A DNA stretch of 64,000 nt from Chloranthus sessilifolius (GCA_021018995.1 CM037587.1:61974104-62038103), one strand, 5' to 3'; counted from the first letter of the stretch, positions 1-12,060 are shown. Numbers and translations: made by a program. Notes: generated from the sequence alone by a model not told the origin.

Positions 1-333
1 TTGATCCTCGGTGTTACCAAACATGAAAACGGATCCCCACTAACCAGATGCCCTGACTCCCAAGTTATGAAAAAAAAAAAAACTAATTCATTTCATGACA
101 TAATCAAGGCTACCAATTTATGAAAGTTTTACCATGAAAAATATAATTAGGGCTCTAATTCTCAAAAGTCAAAGTTTCAATTCATTTGAGGACGCCCGAA
201 ATGACTCTTTGATGGCCTCGAGGATTGGCTTCCATCACCCTCCAAGTCGATAAGAGAAGTGGAATTCTTTGCTCTTTGGATCCTGTGTTCTTCCCCTAAC
301 ACATTCCCAAATCCGACATCTACCGGGAGCCGA

Positions 334-456
334 TTATTGCAGTCTGATCATGGGTTTACTCCGGCTCAAAAACGGACTGTTGGAAGGCAAAGTGTCGCGC
401 TTAGCGATTGCGGTGAACCAAGCTGCGAGAGATGCCAAGTCCACTGGTGAGCCGAA
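334..456 (-). CDS. Possible terminal exon of an unidentified host gene
   Basis: On the minus strand a 41-codon phase-0 reading frame starts just after an acceptor-like TGTGGGCAG and ends in TAA at 334-336. The peptide looks protein-like (begins FGSPVDLASLAAWFTAI, ends SKPMIRLQ). A possible upstream exon ends at 569 with the donor-like ACG/GTGAG, and joining across this ~112-bp gap keeps the frame. I do not recognise the family, and no further exons were found up to 2 kb. The plus strand of the same stretch is also open (269-481), so the strand choice rests on the splice-like signals and peptide character. It could be a gene remnant. Confidence 0.3.
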   Translation of the reverse strand, partial: FGSPVDLASLAAWFTAIAKRDTLPSNSPFLSRSKPMIRLQ

Positions 457-569
457 CTGCCCACAAAACCATATCAAATAAGTTGCAAATACATAAAAAA
501 TCTATGGAGAAGAATTATTGAATTGTAACAGAAACACTAAATGTAGTCCTCGGCCAAGTCGATCTCACC

Positions 570-1807
570 GTGCTCGGCCATCGAAGCGGCGAAATTGCAA
601 AACCCATCTTCCCATAGAAGTATCCTCGCACATATCAACCAATAAAGTATCAAACAGATGCTCAAATGGTGAGCATATAGCAAAGTTTTAAGCATGGAAT
701 TTGCAGTTTATTGTTAAACAAAACAGACCTATGAAAGTAAAATCGGTGATTAGCTCCAAATCTCAATAAGCTACATATTGCTAAGTCGAAGGATTCATGG
801 GTCCCAAAGGTTAGCAATTGGAAAGCTTATTTCCTTTTCTTTTTCCTATTTTTAGGGCAGTCGAACGAAAAGCTTTTGCACACCGAAGACACTTATCAGT
901 TGCTGATAACAAATCTTATCAGAGGGTTCCAGTGGAACCTCGGGTAAACTAGTACTAAAATCTGTAATTTAAATGATTGTCCAAACAAATCATATTAGAG
1001 AAATACTCTTCTCCAGTGAGTTGGAGGTGTGCCACAGAGGTCTCGATCTGTCATACAGATTTCTAGAATCATATTTTCTGAAACCATCTCCAAATGATGA
1101 AGAGAGAAAAATTCCATTTAGTACACATTTTTAATACAAATTAGAGACCTAGATTGATGCATTTAGATACATCCACTACCCATTGTTGGAGGCAATAATA
1201 GCTAGGAACCCAGATATTTCAAACTAACCTTTACATTCGCCACTAATCTATAACTATAAGACACTCTTCTCTTCAACAGCTCAATTAGATCCAGCATCCA
1301 CCTTTTGGAGAAACTCAACCAGTATCTAAACCAAAACAAACCCATCTTCGCAACTATGAAGAAGCGCATATTGAAAACCTTAATGAAAAAAGTGCATGAA
1401 GAAATTGATTAACAAAATTAGAAGGCCAAGCTGCTGCATTTCTTGTCCTAGCTCTGCCAATGTTAATTTCCTGCAGCATGACAAAGCATAATATATTATA
1501 GGAACTTTATTGCCTATGAGTTGAGGTCATACCATCTCTATTAAACTAAGTACCACTTTGACCACCCTAATGATGTAAAGGAGTTGAAATCTAAGGGCAT
1601 ATCTCTTAGTTTAAAAACAGATGAAGTGTCAAACTCTTAAATGAGTTAATCAATGACATCTCCATAAGCCCTATAATGGAGGATCATATCATTTTTCAAC
1701 ATGTTGAAAAGTTTTATAACTTCTTCATCAATGCCTAAATCGACCAATGTGCCTTGGATCTTGGCTCCTTCAATTCATGAAGAATATTAATGAGAAGATT
1801 AAAAGAG

Positions 1808-1810
<3 letters not shown>
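570..1810. other. Stretch without a recognisable gene
   Basis: AT-rich sequence with short open frames only. No coding, RNA-gene or transposon signature could be supported. If the exon at 334-456 is real, upstream exons or introns of that gene would lie here. Confidence 0.5.

Positions 1811-1811
<1 letters not shown>

Positions 1812-1874
<63 letters not shown>
1812..1874. repeat. (AT)n microsatellite
   Basis: An uninterrupted AT dinucleotide run of about 63 bp. A shorter TA run lies at about 2272-2295. Confidence 0.95.
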
Positions 1875-1877
<3 letters not shown>

Positions 1878-2319
1878 AATTCTCTTATTAATTGGACTGT
1901 AGGAGCACAACTCATGGGTAATAAAGTTCGAATACTTGTTCATCATCTTTAAAGGTTAATGAAAATAGAGATGCCTGAATAGCCTATATTGCAAAAATGT
2001 TTTCAAGTTGGTCCTAGTGATTGATCTCCATATCTTTAAGTTGTGTTATAATACAGAGGAAGAAGAAATCATATTACTGTTGAGGCTAATGAGATTGACA
2101 GCCTACAAAATATAAAAATCAATATATATTGTTGAGGGTGATGAGATAAACAGCTACAAGGTTTGTCTACAGAACATCGATGTGAAAGGATTTGGTTCAT
2201 CAAATATGCTCCAATTTTTTACATCAAGGCATGATAACAACTTGGTTGGGTAAGGCAAATTTGATCTGTCAATGTATATATATATATATATATATCAAGA
2301 AAGAGAGGGAAGAGGATGA
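1875..2319. other. Stretch without a recognisable gene
   Basis: AT-rich sequence between the microsatellite and the LINE fragment, ending in a second TA run. No feature could be supported. Confidence 0.5.
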
Positions 2320-3012
2320 GAAATGTTTGCATAATTTGTTTGCAAGAGGAGGAATCGGATAACCACCTCTTATACACTACTGGGTTAGTAGGGTACTAGG
2401 GAAATATGGGGAATGGTGATGAAAACTTTCGGTATTAGCTAGGGATTTCCCGACTCTTGCAGTTAGCTTATAATGGCTTGGGAGGGGGAGTATTTATGGT
2501 ATTAAAGGTTCATTTTGGAGAGCTTTTCTATTTGCTATTCTATAGGTGATCTGGCTAGAATGGAATGACAGTATTTTTTGTAAGATAAGGAATCCGGTTG
2601 CTATGGTTATGAGAGTGGCTAGAGATTTAGTTCTCAGTTGGGGGGTCATAAGGATAGGGCGGTTGAGGGGCAGTAGATTGATCGATATTTGGGAAGACCT
2701 GACCGAAACAACTAATTGACCTCAGATTATCTCGTTTCGCTGGTGTGTTTTGGGCAGCCTTTTTATTTTGTATTTTTTTCATTTTTGGCTTGTTGTTTTG
2801 TGTGTTTTCTGCTCTATTCTAGTTTTCCAGCTTTTGGTTTGGTTTGGGTGTATCTATGGGCTGTTTCTTTCTTTTTCAGTCCAAATAGTTTTGGGCTGTT
2901 TTTGCTATTTTGTGGTTTAGTCTCTCATTGCAGCACAAGGTATGTGCTATATATTTCCATTTAATAAGTTCAGCTTTTACTAGTAAGGAAAAAAAATAAT
3001 ATAAAAAAAAAG
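2320..3012 (+). mobile_element. LINE (L1-type) 3' fragment with poly(A) tail
   Basis: Translations in more than one plus frame give a degraded zinc-binding end of a plant L1 reverse transcriptase (MRNVCIICLQEEESDNHLL near 2315-2370), then a tryptophan-rich tail (IWLEWNDSIFCK near 2550, ending IDIWEDLTETTN and TGA near 2718). A T/G-rich 3' UTR of about 250 bp follows, then A-rich sequence at about 2988-3012. Endonuclease and RT core are missing, as in a 5'-truncated LINE insertion. Several stops and shifts break the frame, so it is an old dead copy. The 82-residue T-rich open frame at 2716-2964 is UTR, not a gene. Confidence 0.6.
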
Positions 3013-3779
3013 GCGTAATAATAATAATAACCATGACAGCTAGACAGCCTAGCTGTCTCGAAAAAACCTATAGCTGAGCAGAAGAAGTAGAAACCAAGAT
3101 AGTGACAGTTGTCTCTTGTTTTTCTTTTCCTTTTTAAAGAAAAAAAAGGTAGAAAGACAGGAAGAAAAAGGAAAAGAAATTATAAATACCTATTCGTTGT
3201 GGTTTGTCTCCTCTTCTCTGTGATACCCTAATGAAATATAAGTTATACCAAACTTATAAGTTAATTTATAAGCCTTCCTGTGTAGTTAATTTTCAAGCAA
3301 GAACATGTCACTAAGAATGCAAGTCCAAAGATCATAGTTCCTTGTCATTATACTCTACAATCTATTGTATTTTCCCCTATTTTTTCATTTAATAGAGGGC
3401 AAGGATCCATAGAACCTCTTTGAGGTAAGGATCTCATTGGTCCTTATCTCAGGCTTGATTTTAAAAAATGAGAAAGAAGATGCTATGCATCTAGGGATGC
3501 ATGTTCAGTTTACTGGATCAAAACCGGAACCGAAACCAAAATTTACAAAGTTGAAGGAAACAACTACACATTGAGATTAGAAATCTACAAAGGTGCCAAC
3601 AATCATGCCAAACAAAACAGAATATTCACAAAAAACGTTATTTCAAGTTTTCAAAAAAGAGAATTGACAAGATGCCTTACTTAAATTTAAGAATTGACAA
3701 GATCAAGGTATCAAATCGAGAATAGGTATTAGGAATTGGTTTCAGGAATATGTATTAGGTATTACGTTAACTACATCCA
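3013..3779. other. Stretch without a recognisable gene
   Basis: Begins with an (ATA)n-like run (3017-3030) and is A/T-rich. The segment near 3495-3540 (AGGGATGCATGTTCAG, then AACCGGAACCGAAACC) weakly recalls ends of degraded hAT-type elements, but no matching inverted end was found. It runs into retroelement-like sequence near 3780. Confidence 0.4.
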
Positions 3780-6204
3780 AATAAACTCCTACCAACCGTA
3801 CGCTGCATCCTCCACCAGTTACCCCATGGCTGATTATCTCCCCAATCCCCCTCCATCACCTATCAGCCATTAATGGTCCACCCTTGCCATATCGCCCCTA
3901 ATACAGTCACCCGCAATCCTGGCCAATCCCACTTTTTCCACCTGCCTATCTCTTACTGAGGTTAACCAGGTATGGCCCACCCATCCCTGTCCATCAACAG
4001 CGGTATCTCCAGCATCCCCTGTTATCTCACTCCAAATCACAGGACCAACGTACAATCCTCATCAGCTCTCACTCAGTTATGATCAAATGGACATTAATAT
4101 AGGCAGCAGCAAGGAAGGGGCAGTTGATTTTATCACCAGGTTAGGGAAGATCTCCAAACAGTTAGACACACCGACGCCAGTGTCAGCTCGACCAGAGGGA
4201 ATGAAGGATACCACTGTAGCAAACCCGTTTGAAAAAATGAGCTGAGAACACATACTTGAAACTCAGTTAAGGAGAATGCCGACCCATACCACGGTCTGGG
4301 ATCTATTAATGATGTCCCTGCTCCATTTCCAAGCTCTAATGGGGGCGTTAAAAACTGCACATGTGTCTCTTCAAGTAAGCCCAGATGAGGTTGGGCAGAT
4401 AATCGGGCAGGTGATGGCTCCCAATGCCATCTCTTTTTCAGGTACGGATTTACCGGAAGAGGGAAATAATCATGTTAAATCCTTCAACATTACCGTAGAG
4501 GGCAAAAATATGGTAATCCCACTGGGGTTGATTGATAATGGGCGGTCTGAATGTGTGCCCTCTAAGAGCTGCCACCAAAATAGGCGTGGACCCTTGTATG
4601 TTGAGACCAACAAAAACTAGCGCTAAAGGGTTTGATAATATAAGAAGGGAAATAATTGGGCCAGTTGATCTTGAGCTCGTGATCAGGCCAATGACCTTCT
4701 ACATACCTTTCCAAGTGATGGACATCAAATCTCGTTTCAATATATTGTTGGGACGCCCTTGGTTACATAAACTCTGGCCAATACCATCCACACTACATCA
4801 GAAGTTTAAATTTGTGTTTGGGCAGAAGATCATCACCATCATCGGTGAAAGGCATGATGAAAGGAAAAAAGCTACCCACAGTATTGAGAACCCCAAAGTA
4901 CTGGATGTGCCGCACATGATCGAGGATACAGACCTCCACAACTTTGAATATGAGGTATCAGCGATAGTCCCAGAACCCCCAGAAAGCATCACCCTGAAAA
5001 CCAGAGGCGGAATGGTAGCAGTTGTGGCCATGCTCCAAAAGTGGGGCTATCAGAAAGGAAGGGGATTGGGACCCTGATTATAAGGTCGGAAAGAGGCAGT
5101 CAAGGCCAAAGGCAAACAATAGATCCGATTTGGTTTAGGTTACAAGCCCACAGAAGAAGAGGTTTGAGAGGCCAAAGAGATAGCCCGAGCCATAGCAGCT
5201 GCTAGAGCCCGGGGGATAAAATTTATAAGTGGAGTCCCATCCTAGGCCTCACATTTGGAACACCTTTGTGAGTGCCAGGATTGTGAAGATTGATCAGAAT
5301 GGGGCAACACAATTAACCCCACACAAACCTGTAGCCCCTGTTCACCCCACCAATCCCCAAATTCTTCCTCCCCATCTAGAAATAGACTTAGCCGCCCTAT
5401 CCCTGTTTGAGGAAGAGTTTGTCATACCTGCACAATCCCCCCCTGTGGTAAACTGGCACAGGACCTTACTGACATTTGAGGACAAAATCTCAGACGAACC
5501 CATGGTCAACATGATAGAGGCTGACTTCAAAGAATCATATCAGCCCTCCCTCCATCCAAATAGGTAAAGGAGCAGCACCATAGGTACAAAATTGGGTGTC
5601 TATGCCTCAAACTCTGTGAAACGGCAAGTGGCCTGAAATTCGCCACCCGTTTGCTAAAAAAAAATAACTTATAAAAAGTGAGGCGAGTACTTGGTGGGCA
5701 ATACCGTGTATATATAGGGACTCGCTTTGCCAAGAGCCCATTTCCGAAGAAAATGAAAATCCCAAAAATATAGAAAAAGTATAAAATCTAAAAATATTGT
5801 CTTTCAAAATTCTGAATAAAGTCAAAGAAAATGATGCCTTAATCGAAATCTCCGTCCCACATGAAATTGACCCCTTTCCTGTAGAAATACAAGAAGAGAT
5901 AGGAGTCACGAGTCTGGACGAGGAAATTCCTACCGAGGAGCTCCCCAATGAACTCCTTGAGCGGTTTGCCGACTTTGAGCATGGTCCTACCCCTATCTTT
6001 GAAGAAACAGAGGACGTGAATCTAGTGATCGAGGAGGTTTCTAGAATCACTAAGATCGGAACATCGCTATCTCCCGAGGAAAGAAAAAGCATGATCAATT
6101 TCCTTTGGTCATATCAAGACATCTTCGCATGGTCATACGACGACATGCCTGATTTAGACACTGATTTGATCGAGCATGAGTTGCCACTCTACCCTGATAT
6201 TAGG
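3780..6204 (+). mobile_element. Element D: Tat/Ogre-like Ty3/gypsy fossil fragment
   Basis: A plus-strand fragment with the end of gag, an aspartic protease region (GLIDNGRSE, then FNILLGRPWLHKLWP, about 4500-4790), a G-patch-like glycine-rich segment (GYQKGRGLGP, about 5040-5075) and the linker leading to reverse transcriptase (SYDDMPDLDTDLIEHELPL, about 6130-6190). Protease plus G-patch before RT is the layout of Tat/Ogre elements. Members of that group can splice an intron between protease and RT; the poorly coding stretch at about 5565-5790 sits where such an intron would be (inference). No LTR of this copy is visible. It stops where an Athila-like LTR begins. It is broken, with several breaks, and looks old. 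Confidence 0.75.
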
Positions 6205-6735
6205 TGACTTAGTTGTTATTGTGTATTATAATTATATTATATTCAAGTCTTAACCTATTGCAAGCGCACAATGGAAATTTTAGTACTAGCATAGGATCGT
6301 TCCCACGAGGAAGTTTATTATCTTATTAATTCCTAATTCTATCTTCTATCTAAATCCCTATCTTAAAAACTTTTACTTATCTTTAAGATTTCCTAATCTA
6401 TTGGAGAAATATGAATAAAAAAATGGTTTTCTAAACTAAAGTGCATAAAAATAAATCCTAATCCTTCTTCTTCTGAATAAAGTCGTCAATCTTAATCTTC
6501 AGCTTTCAGATATTTATGAAAATAAATAGTACCGTTACACCATATTTCTAATCTCCTAGCATTGGTCGTCAATCAAGTCTAAGATCCTGTCAACACAGAT
6601 TTAATCTAATCAACAATCAACCAGAAATTTGGACGTCAATCAAACTCTAGCAAACTGAAGATGGAAAAGTAAAAATCATTACACAAATTTGCAAATTCTA
6701 ACCTGAGTCATCAATTCAAATTAAAACTTGGAGAT
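6205..6735 (-). mobile_element. Athila-like LTR fragment (same family as element C)
   Basis: The reverse complement of 6220-6545 matches 42402-42690 (the LTR part of element C), including the shared block around CCTATTGCAAG and GGATCGTTCCCACGA. The family-type end (TGACTTAG on the plus strand, reading CTAAGTCA on the minus) abuts element D, so it appears inserted in D. The other border is unclear; similarity cannot be followed beyond about 6550, and PMD-like sequence starts at about 6736. It may be a solo LTR or the remains of a longer insertion. Confidence 0.6.
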
Positions 6736-7258
6736 GTTTACAAAGTAAATAAATCGTAATCTCTGGAGCGGACCACCGGAAAGGTTCGATCTAACCAAGG
6801 AATCCTCCACACCAACTCAACTGTGGCTAGCCAAAGCTTCAAACCCTGCATGTCTCCCAATGCAAGCATTTGGAATCTGCCCAGAAAGCAGCAGGTCACC
6901 TTACCACAAGCAATATAAAAGTGAGGCATGGGTCCCCAAACGGCAAGGTGCTCCCCTACCAAACTTGAAATAGAAGCAGGCATCCCCTAAGGCACACCAC
7001 CTTGCCCAAGGCAAAGCGTCGAGGCAACGATAAAGCTCCGCCAGGATCAGATGCATCACAGAGCGACCTCCCTCTAATTCGGTCAAGACATTACAGAGTA
7101 CAAGTGAGAAACTTTCTCCCCCAGTGAAGAAAAGAACCTTAGAGATGAGACCAAGAGCAAAAGCCTTCACGTTATAAACACTTATAACTAGCAATTTTTG
7201 TAGGCTCTCATCACCAAAAAGTTCTCTCAGGAATTTCATTGAACACCTGGTGGGCCTT
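6736..7258 (-). pseudogene. PMD-like (plant mobile domain) gene fragment, 3' half
   Basis: Minus-strand open frames give HLILAELYRCLDALPWA and nearby leucine/tryptophan-rich text, resembling the C-terminal part of plant mobile domain proteins (MAIN/MAIL1-type, PF10536). The 5' half lies at 19087-19552, across element E2, whose target duplication GCCTT marks both edges. PMD sequences occur in host genes and are also carried by plant transposons, so the source is unsure. Frame changes within the piece show it was already decaying. Confidence 0.5.
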
Positions 7259-8691
7259 TGTTGTCGATTTCGAGTGTGCTTTGCTTATTGGTTGGTGTTG
7301 AAAATTAATTAAAAACCAAAAATAGAATAGAACAGGGGATGAATCAGCACCAATCGGAAATCCTAGACCTGCAAGATACAGGGTCCTTTGTAGCAAGTTT
7401 TGATAAGTAAGAGTTTGTCCCACAGGGAAAGGTGGTCTAAGGCTCCAAGGGAGCCGTCTCTAGTAGTCCCTCCAGATCTGTCTACAGATCTGGCAGTCCT
7501 AAAAGGAGGGGAGTTTGAGGTCACTTATTCTAAGTATTCTAATAACTAAATTACAGAAAGGATTGAGAGGATGGTTGGAGTGTAAAAAATAATTATAAAA
7601 AGGTGAGAAATATGTTTTTTGAGCCAAGATCAGAGGAGTTCTTGTAACTCAGATTTAGATCTGATGTTATAGAAATTTTGTCCAGAGGCTACATTATCAC
7701 CTCTGAGGAGAAAGGATCCAACCCATCTCTACTGCCATGACTCCACCCTTAGGGCTATAACCTGTCCACTTACATGGTCACAGACTATCCCATAGGGGAG
7801 CCACTATCCAAGGATGGGTCAGAACATAACTATTAAATCATTGCAGGCACTACTTCATCCAGGCTACCAGCTCAAGAATCCATAGGGAACCTCAACCTCT
7901 AAAGTTCCATGTGTGGGTCTAAGGCTGGAAAACAATGATAGCCCAAACACATAGAACCAGCAAGCGGTTGAGTACAACCTTCGATCCAGCTGTCCATTGC
8001 TTGAGAGAGGCTACAATGGTCCAGTCACCAGCCTACAATCTCTATAACTAGATCAGATCCGGCATCTAATGGCAGATCTATACAAATATGGGGGAGTCTG
8101 CCTCTGTACAATCCCTCACCATGCTTCTACAAGCTCAGGTGAAAAGAAGAAGGATCCATCTTGGATCGGTGGATCAGAATCACCCTAAGGCTATAATCTG
8201 TCCACTTAAATGGTCACAGACTATCCCAGAGGTTATCCTCCTCACGGAGCCCAAGACAAAACAAGATTATCGCTGCTACCACCATGTTCACCAGGCTACC
8301 AGCTCAAGCTCCCATGGAGATTTCAGATCTAGTAGGTCCTGTGGTGGAGCTAAGGCTGGAAGACCATGATAGCCCAGACACACAGGTTACTTGGATCTGA
8401 GTGGCCCTTAAAATCAGTCCTCCATTACCTAGGCAATGGCGGATCACAAGGCAGTAGCCTTGCACAGAGCATCTCACAAATTAACAGCAATCCCACAAAG
8501 TATAAATCCTATTACAAAACTTCCATTAATCTAACTCAAATACATATACAAAGTCATAGCCAGCAATTGCTGGACTATGGAGAGAAGAAAAGAAAAAGAA
8601 AAAGAAAAACTACTTACTGCTAAAAAGAAAAGAGAAAAGAAAAGCAATCTGAGGTAGGTTGCCAGATACCTAAACCTAAGCTAGGCCTGGG

Positions 8692-8700
8692 TATATATAG
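8692..8700 (-). promoter_or_regulatory. E2 LTR TATA box
   Basis: The minus strand reads CTATATATACCC, downstream of the CGCGAG-type array. The related LTR at 20675-22515 has TATATAAG (21740-21747) at the matching place. Confidence 0.6.
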
Positions 8701-8879
8701 CAGTGGGGTGGCGGCGCATTAGGGTTAGGAAATCCTAATTTTAACGATGCCACGTGGCCTTCTACTGATCCTTGGATGCCTCGGGGCATGTGCACAGAGA
8801 TTTGAGCATGGGAATGCGAGCTCTAATCATTAGAAGTTTCCAGAATGCCCTCTACTGAAGAGATGGAAGTTTGGGTTTA

Positions 8880-9560
8880 GAGCCTCGCTAGGTAGCTGTA
8901 GTTTCCTAGACATCTCGCATGGTAGCTCATTGCTCTTCGCTAGGATGGTTTGACACTGAAGCTTCAGCCGTCACGAGGTTGCCTTGGTTGGCTCTTCAGG
9001 CAATCGCGCGGTAGAGAGTTGAGCTCTCGCTGAGTTGGAGTTCTCAAGGTTGAATAGAAAACACAGTCTCAAGTGTCGCGAGGTTGCAATTCAAGCAGTC
9101 GCACGGTAAATTAGTCTTCGCTGGGCAGCAGCACGAGAACTGCACAAGCTCTTCTCTTTACATGGACTTCGCGAGTTACCTCGCGAGGTTCTTTTGAGTT
9201 CTGAACTGCGCGAGGTTCTTTATCTTTCTCAATCTTCGCGAGCTGGGCTTTGCCTTCGCCAGGATTCTTTCTTTCTTGAATGGCACACCAACTACGCGAG
9301 GCGTTCTTCTTCTGAGAATTGTACCCCGCAGTGACTGCGCGATAGCTGCATGAGAAATCTTTTGATGCTCTCTCTCCTCAACTATCTTAAGCGAACTTCA
9401 CGAGATTGAGAGAAGTCTATTTTGAACTGCGCGACACTGAGCGTTGTGTTCTATCCTTGATCTTCGCGAGAGCTGCACGGAGTTGAGTTTCTGAAGCTCC
9501 CCAGTCATTCATCTGCGCGAGAGGTTGCTTGTAAAGCCTTGGGAAGCTCAGCTGATCTGT
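8880..9560 (-). promoter_or_regulatory. E2 LTR array of CGCGAG-type motifs
   Basis: More than a dozen CGCGAG, CGCGAC, CGCACG and related hexamers lie in a region otherwise ordinary in composition. Several repeat 11 bp apart; the best is 18657/18668/18679 in the right LTR, which corresponds to about 9327/9338/9349 here, where some CGs read CA or TG. Confidence 0.6.
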
Positions 9561-9746
9561 GCGAGGCTTCAAGGTGCATTCTTGCTGAGGGGCATCTGGT
9601 GCCAAAGCAGGCTCCATAACAGGATTCTTGGCCTTATTGCACTGCTGATTATTTCCTGAACAAAACACTTAAGACGAGTTTATTAAGTGGATAAGGGTCT
9701 AATCAAAGGTTAAGGGGTGAAAAGTGGTACTTTTCAGGTCTTAACA

Positions 9747-9760
9747 CACCCCCAAACCTA
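9747..9760 (-). other. E2 polypurine tract
   Basis: The minus strand reads AGGTTTGGGGGTG directly before the LTR start TGTTAAGACC. E1 has nearly the same tract at 25882-25895. Confidence 0.85.
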
Positions 9761-9960
9761 ATCTTTGCTAGTCCCTTAGCAAAGCTACGTTAAATCTACT
9801 CTAAAAATTAAATGCCACTTTCGTAGGGAGCACAGATACATTTAGCATATGTACCAAGCCTTTTAAACCCCTAGGTGATCCCTAGTGGAGGAGTGAAGTC
9901 TCCTGAGGGTTTTTAGTGAAGACACCCACAAACTTCTCCAATGAAATAGTTAACTAAAGT
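9755..9960. other. Conserved non-coding block shared by E1 and E2
   Basis: Matches 25890-26095 of E1 closely, although the LTRs of E1 and E2 are unrelated by eye. It includes ATGCCACTTTCGTAGGGA and a hairpin-capable CTAGG-TGATC-CCTAG within a longer identical run. No long open frame crosses it. Confidence 0.75.
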
Positions 9961-11600
9961 GCAATGTCTTCCAATGAGCAGTTAAGGAATCAGATTTAGT
10001 CTACTCATGAATCAGCATAAAAGAAGTTTAATTCATTGGTTGCGCAGGAAGTTAGACAGCATAATTGGCATGTTAGCACAGCATTTCCAAATAATTTGTG
10101 ATCACAGAAAACTGCACAAATGCATGTCAGCACTGAGCTTATCCTCATGTCAGAAAATTAGGTTAAGGTCATACAGAATATATTCAAGTTCAGACCCAAA
10201 AGAAAGCTTTTCAGGGCATACTCTCATCAAGGTTTGTTGAGGGGTTCAGTTTCTCACAGGCTCAAGAGCAGTTACATCCCCCAACTGGGTTTGTAAGCAT
10301 GAGCATAGGCAGAGTTCTTAAGTGCTGGCATCATTGTCAGTTTCTCACCATAGATTGGATGATTCCTTATCTTCACATGACAGCTCACCCAATCTTTGGA
10401 TCACAAGGGCTTTTAACTAGGTTAAAATGTGGCTTATGGAGTATGGTTCAAAAGAATAGAAGGTTTGAAAAGGGGTTCAAAAATTGAGAACTCAGTGGGT
10501 GCAGGAGGTGGTTCATGACTTCACCTTCTTGAATTCAGCTCCCTTCATCTTCTTTGAGATTTTCAGATATGAAGTGATCAGTTTCTCTTCTTGATTTTGA
10601 TTTTCCAATGAAGGTTCCTCTTGACTTCTCTCTTATTCCTCTTCATTATTATTTCTTTTGTTTCTTTTTGCTGGAGTTTTCTTCCCTTTTTTTTTTTATT
10701 TTGTTTTTGCTTCTCAGAAATGCCACCATGTCCTCAGTTACCATTCTGCCAGAATAGATGCTTCTTCTCCATTCACCTAATGCTGACCATAGCTAGTCCA
10801 TCTTCAACTCTTTCTCCTTTACCTTCTGAATTCTCAGAGTGAGGGTAGGTTGAATCAGGTTCATAGGTTTAGGTTCAAGTACTCAGGTGTATTTTGAAGA
10901 AATTTAGGATTTAAAGCTCAAAGGGGTATGGACAAGGGCAGTTGCTTTAGGATTGATCTTTTTAGGATCAAACTGTCCAAGAGAAGGCCTTGATCCTTTC
11001 CTAGGTCTCATGGGTACTGTCAGTTATTTCAACTTGGAGTTACCTAACTTCTAGTGAGCACAGAGACTCAGCCAGTCCTTAGAACTAGAAGAAGTGCCTT
11101 AGTTACTCCTCAAAAAGAAAAAAAAATTTTGTAGGCCCAATTCTCACTGGTTCTGGTCATCCTTTGAACTTTTAAGTATGTCCTCACCTTTTTTTCTCTC
11201 TACTGATTCACTAAGTGCAGATACACATGTGTTTCCTTGGTGAAATTATTATGGAAATGTGGAATATTAGGAGTCTATAATGTTCAAAGTTTACATAAAT
11301 TTTAAACTTCTTAATTTTATGATTCTTAAGTAGACAGAGGTCCATTTCCATATTGCTCAGATGGGTCTGCTGCACTTATGTTAACTGTTCCATTGGCAGG
11401 GTCTGCCTGCCATACCCCCAAACCTATGAGGAGCAGTGTCCTCACTGGTTCAAGGTCTATGTGCAGCAGAGTTATGGCAACATAACAGAAAAGAACAAGA
11501 AATAAAGTAACCAACAATAGAAAACAGGATAGCATAGCAGAAAAGAAAGATATTATTATGCTAAAAATAAAAGTACAAAAAGAAAGAGGGAAAGGGAGAA
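9961..11600. other. E2 3' non-coding region
   Basis: Lies between the accessory ORF and the conserved block. It holds pyrimidine-rich stretches (about 10540-10740 on the plus strand) and short open frames that I take as chance. E1 has a similar long region (26095-27480). Confidence 0.5.
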
Positions 11601-11619
11601 AGATTAAGGGTGTGGGGGT

Positions 11620-11841
11620 TTAGAAGGAGGGGGGGGGAGGGAGTGGAGTGGAGGGGGAGGGCTCAGTCTTGCATTTCTTCTTCTGCGGCTGGAGTTTTTC
11701 CTCCTCCTTGGCAATGGTTTGTAGAACCTCCTCGAATTCATCCCAGAGGGGTTGGAGGGGATCTGGCTCTTTGGGGGGCGGCGGGTCCAACCACATCGGG
11801 TAAAACTTGTTGGGCAGTGCGTTTGGCTTGTCATCTGCCAT
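11620..11841 (-). CDS. E2 accessory ORF, 73 residues, lysine/proline-rich
   Basis: A short minus-strand frame beginning MADDKPNALPNKFYPMW, with an acidic and lysine-rich middle and a PQKKKCK stretch that could act as a nuclear signal, ending in a proline run. A TATA-like TTTAAATAC lies about 70 bp upstream (11909-11918). An upstream ATG would make it 147 residues; I prefer the inner start because of the TATA position. I do not recognise a family. It sits where E1 and E3 also carry accessory ORFs. Confidence 0.4.
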   Translation of the reverse strand: MADDKPNALPNKFYPMWLDPPPPKEPDPLQPLWDEFEEVLQTIAKEEEKLQPQKKKCKTEPSPSTPLPPPPSF

Positions 11842-11908
11842 GATGAGGAATAGGGAAGGACCGCGAGAGTGAGATAGGATGTTGTGAAGATGAACATGGC
11901 CTTCCTGT

Positions 11909-11918
11909 GTATTTAAAG
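11909..11918 (-). promoter_or_regulatory. E2 internal TATA-like box
   Basis: The minus strand reads CTTTAAATAC, about 70 bp before the 73-residue ORF and downstream of a CGCGAG-type cluster (12061-12206). Confidence 0.4.
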
Positions 11919-12060
11919 GAGAGGGATTGTGGAAGATGAACCGGTTGAGCAACTTCCAAGTCGCCGCCATTAAATGAGAGTGACTTGGGAAACGACAAGT
12001 CCCAGCGGTCAATGTGGGAAATGACAAATGCATTAGGTTCGCACAGCTAGGTAATTGAAT

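Larger units (their letters stand above)
7259..9746 (-). repeat. E2 left LTR (3' LTR)
   Basis: Starts TGTTGTCG and ends TCTTAACA, matching both ends of 18267-19081. On the minus strand it carries a CpG-rich motif array (about 8880-9560), then a TATA box (TATATATAC, 8692-8700). A related partial LTR lies at 20675-22515 in the opposite orientation. Confidence 0.93.

Noticed and set aside
2716-2964. 82-residue plus-strand open frame, hydrophobic
   Set aside because: T-rich 3' UTR of the LINE fragment; the phenylalanine-rich text follows from base composition.
3470-3770. hAT-like MITE
   Set aside because: One end-like sequence (AGGGATGCATG...AACCGGAACCG) but no matching inverted end or target duplication.
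3870-4055. 61-residue minus-strand frame
   Set aside because: Lies antisense to the gag part of element D, with no family likeness.
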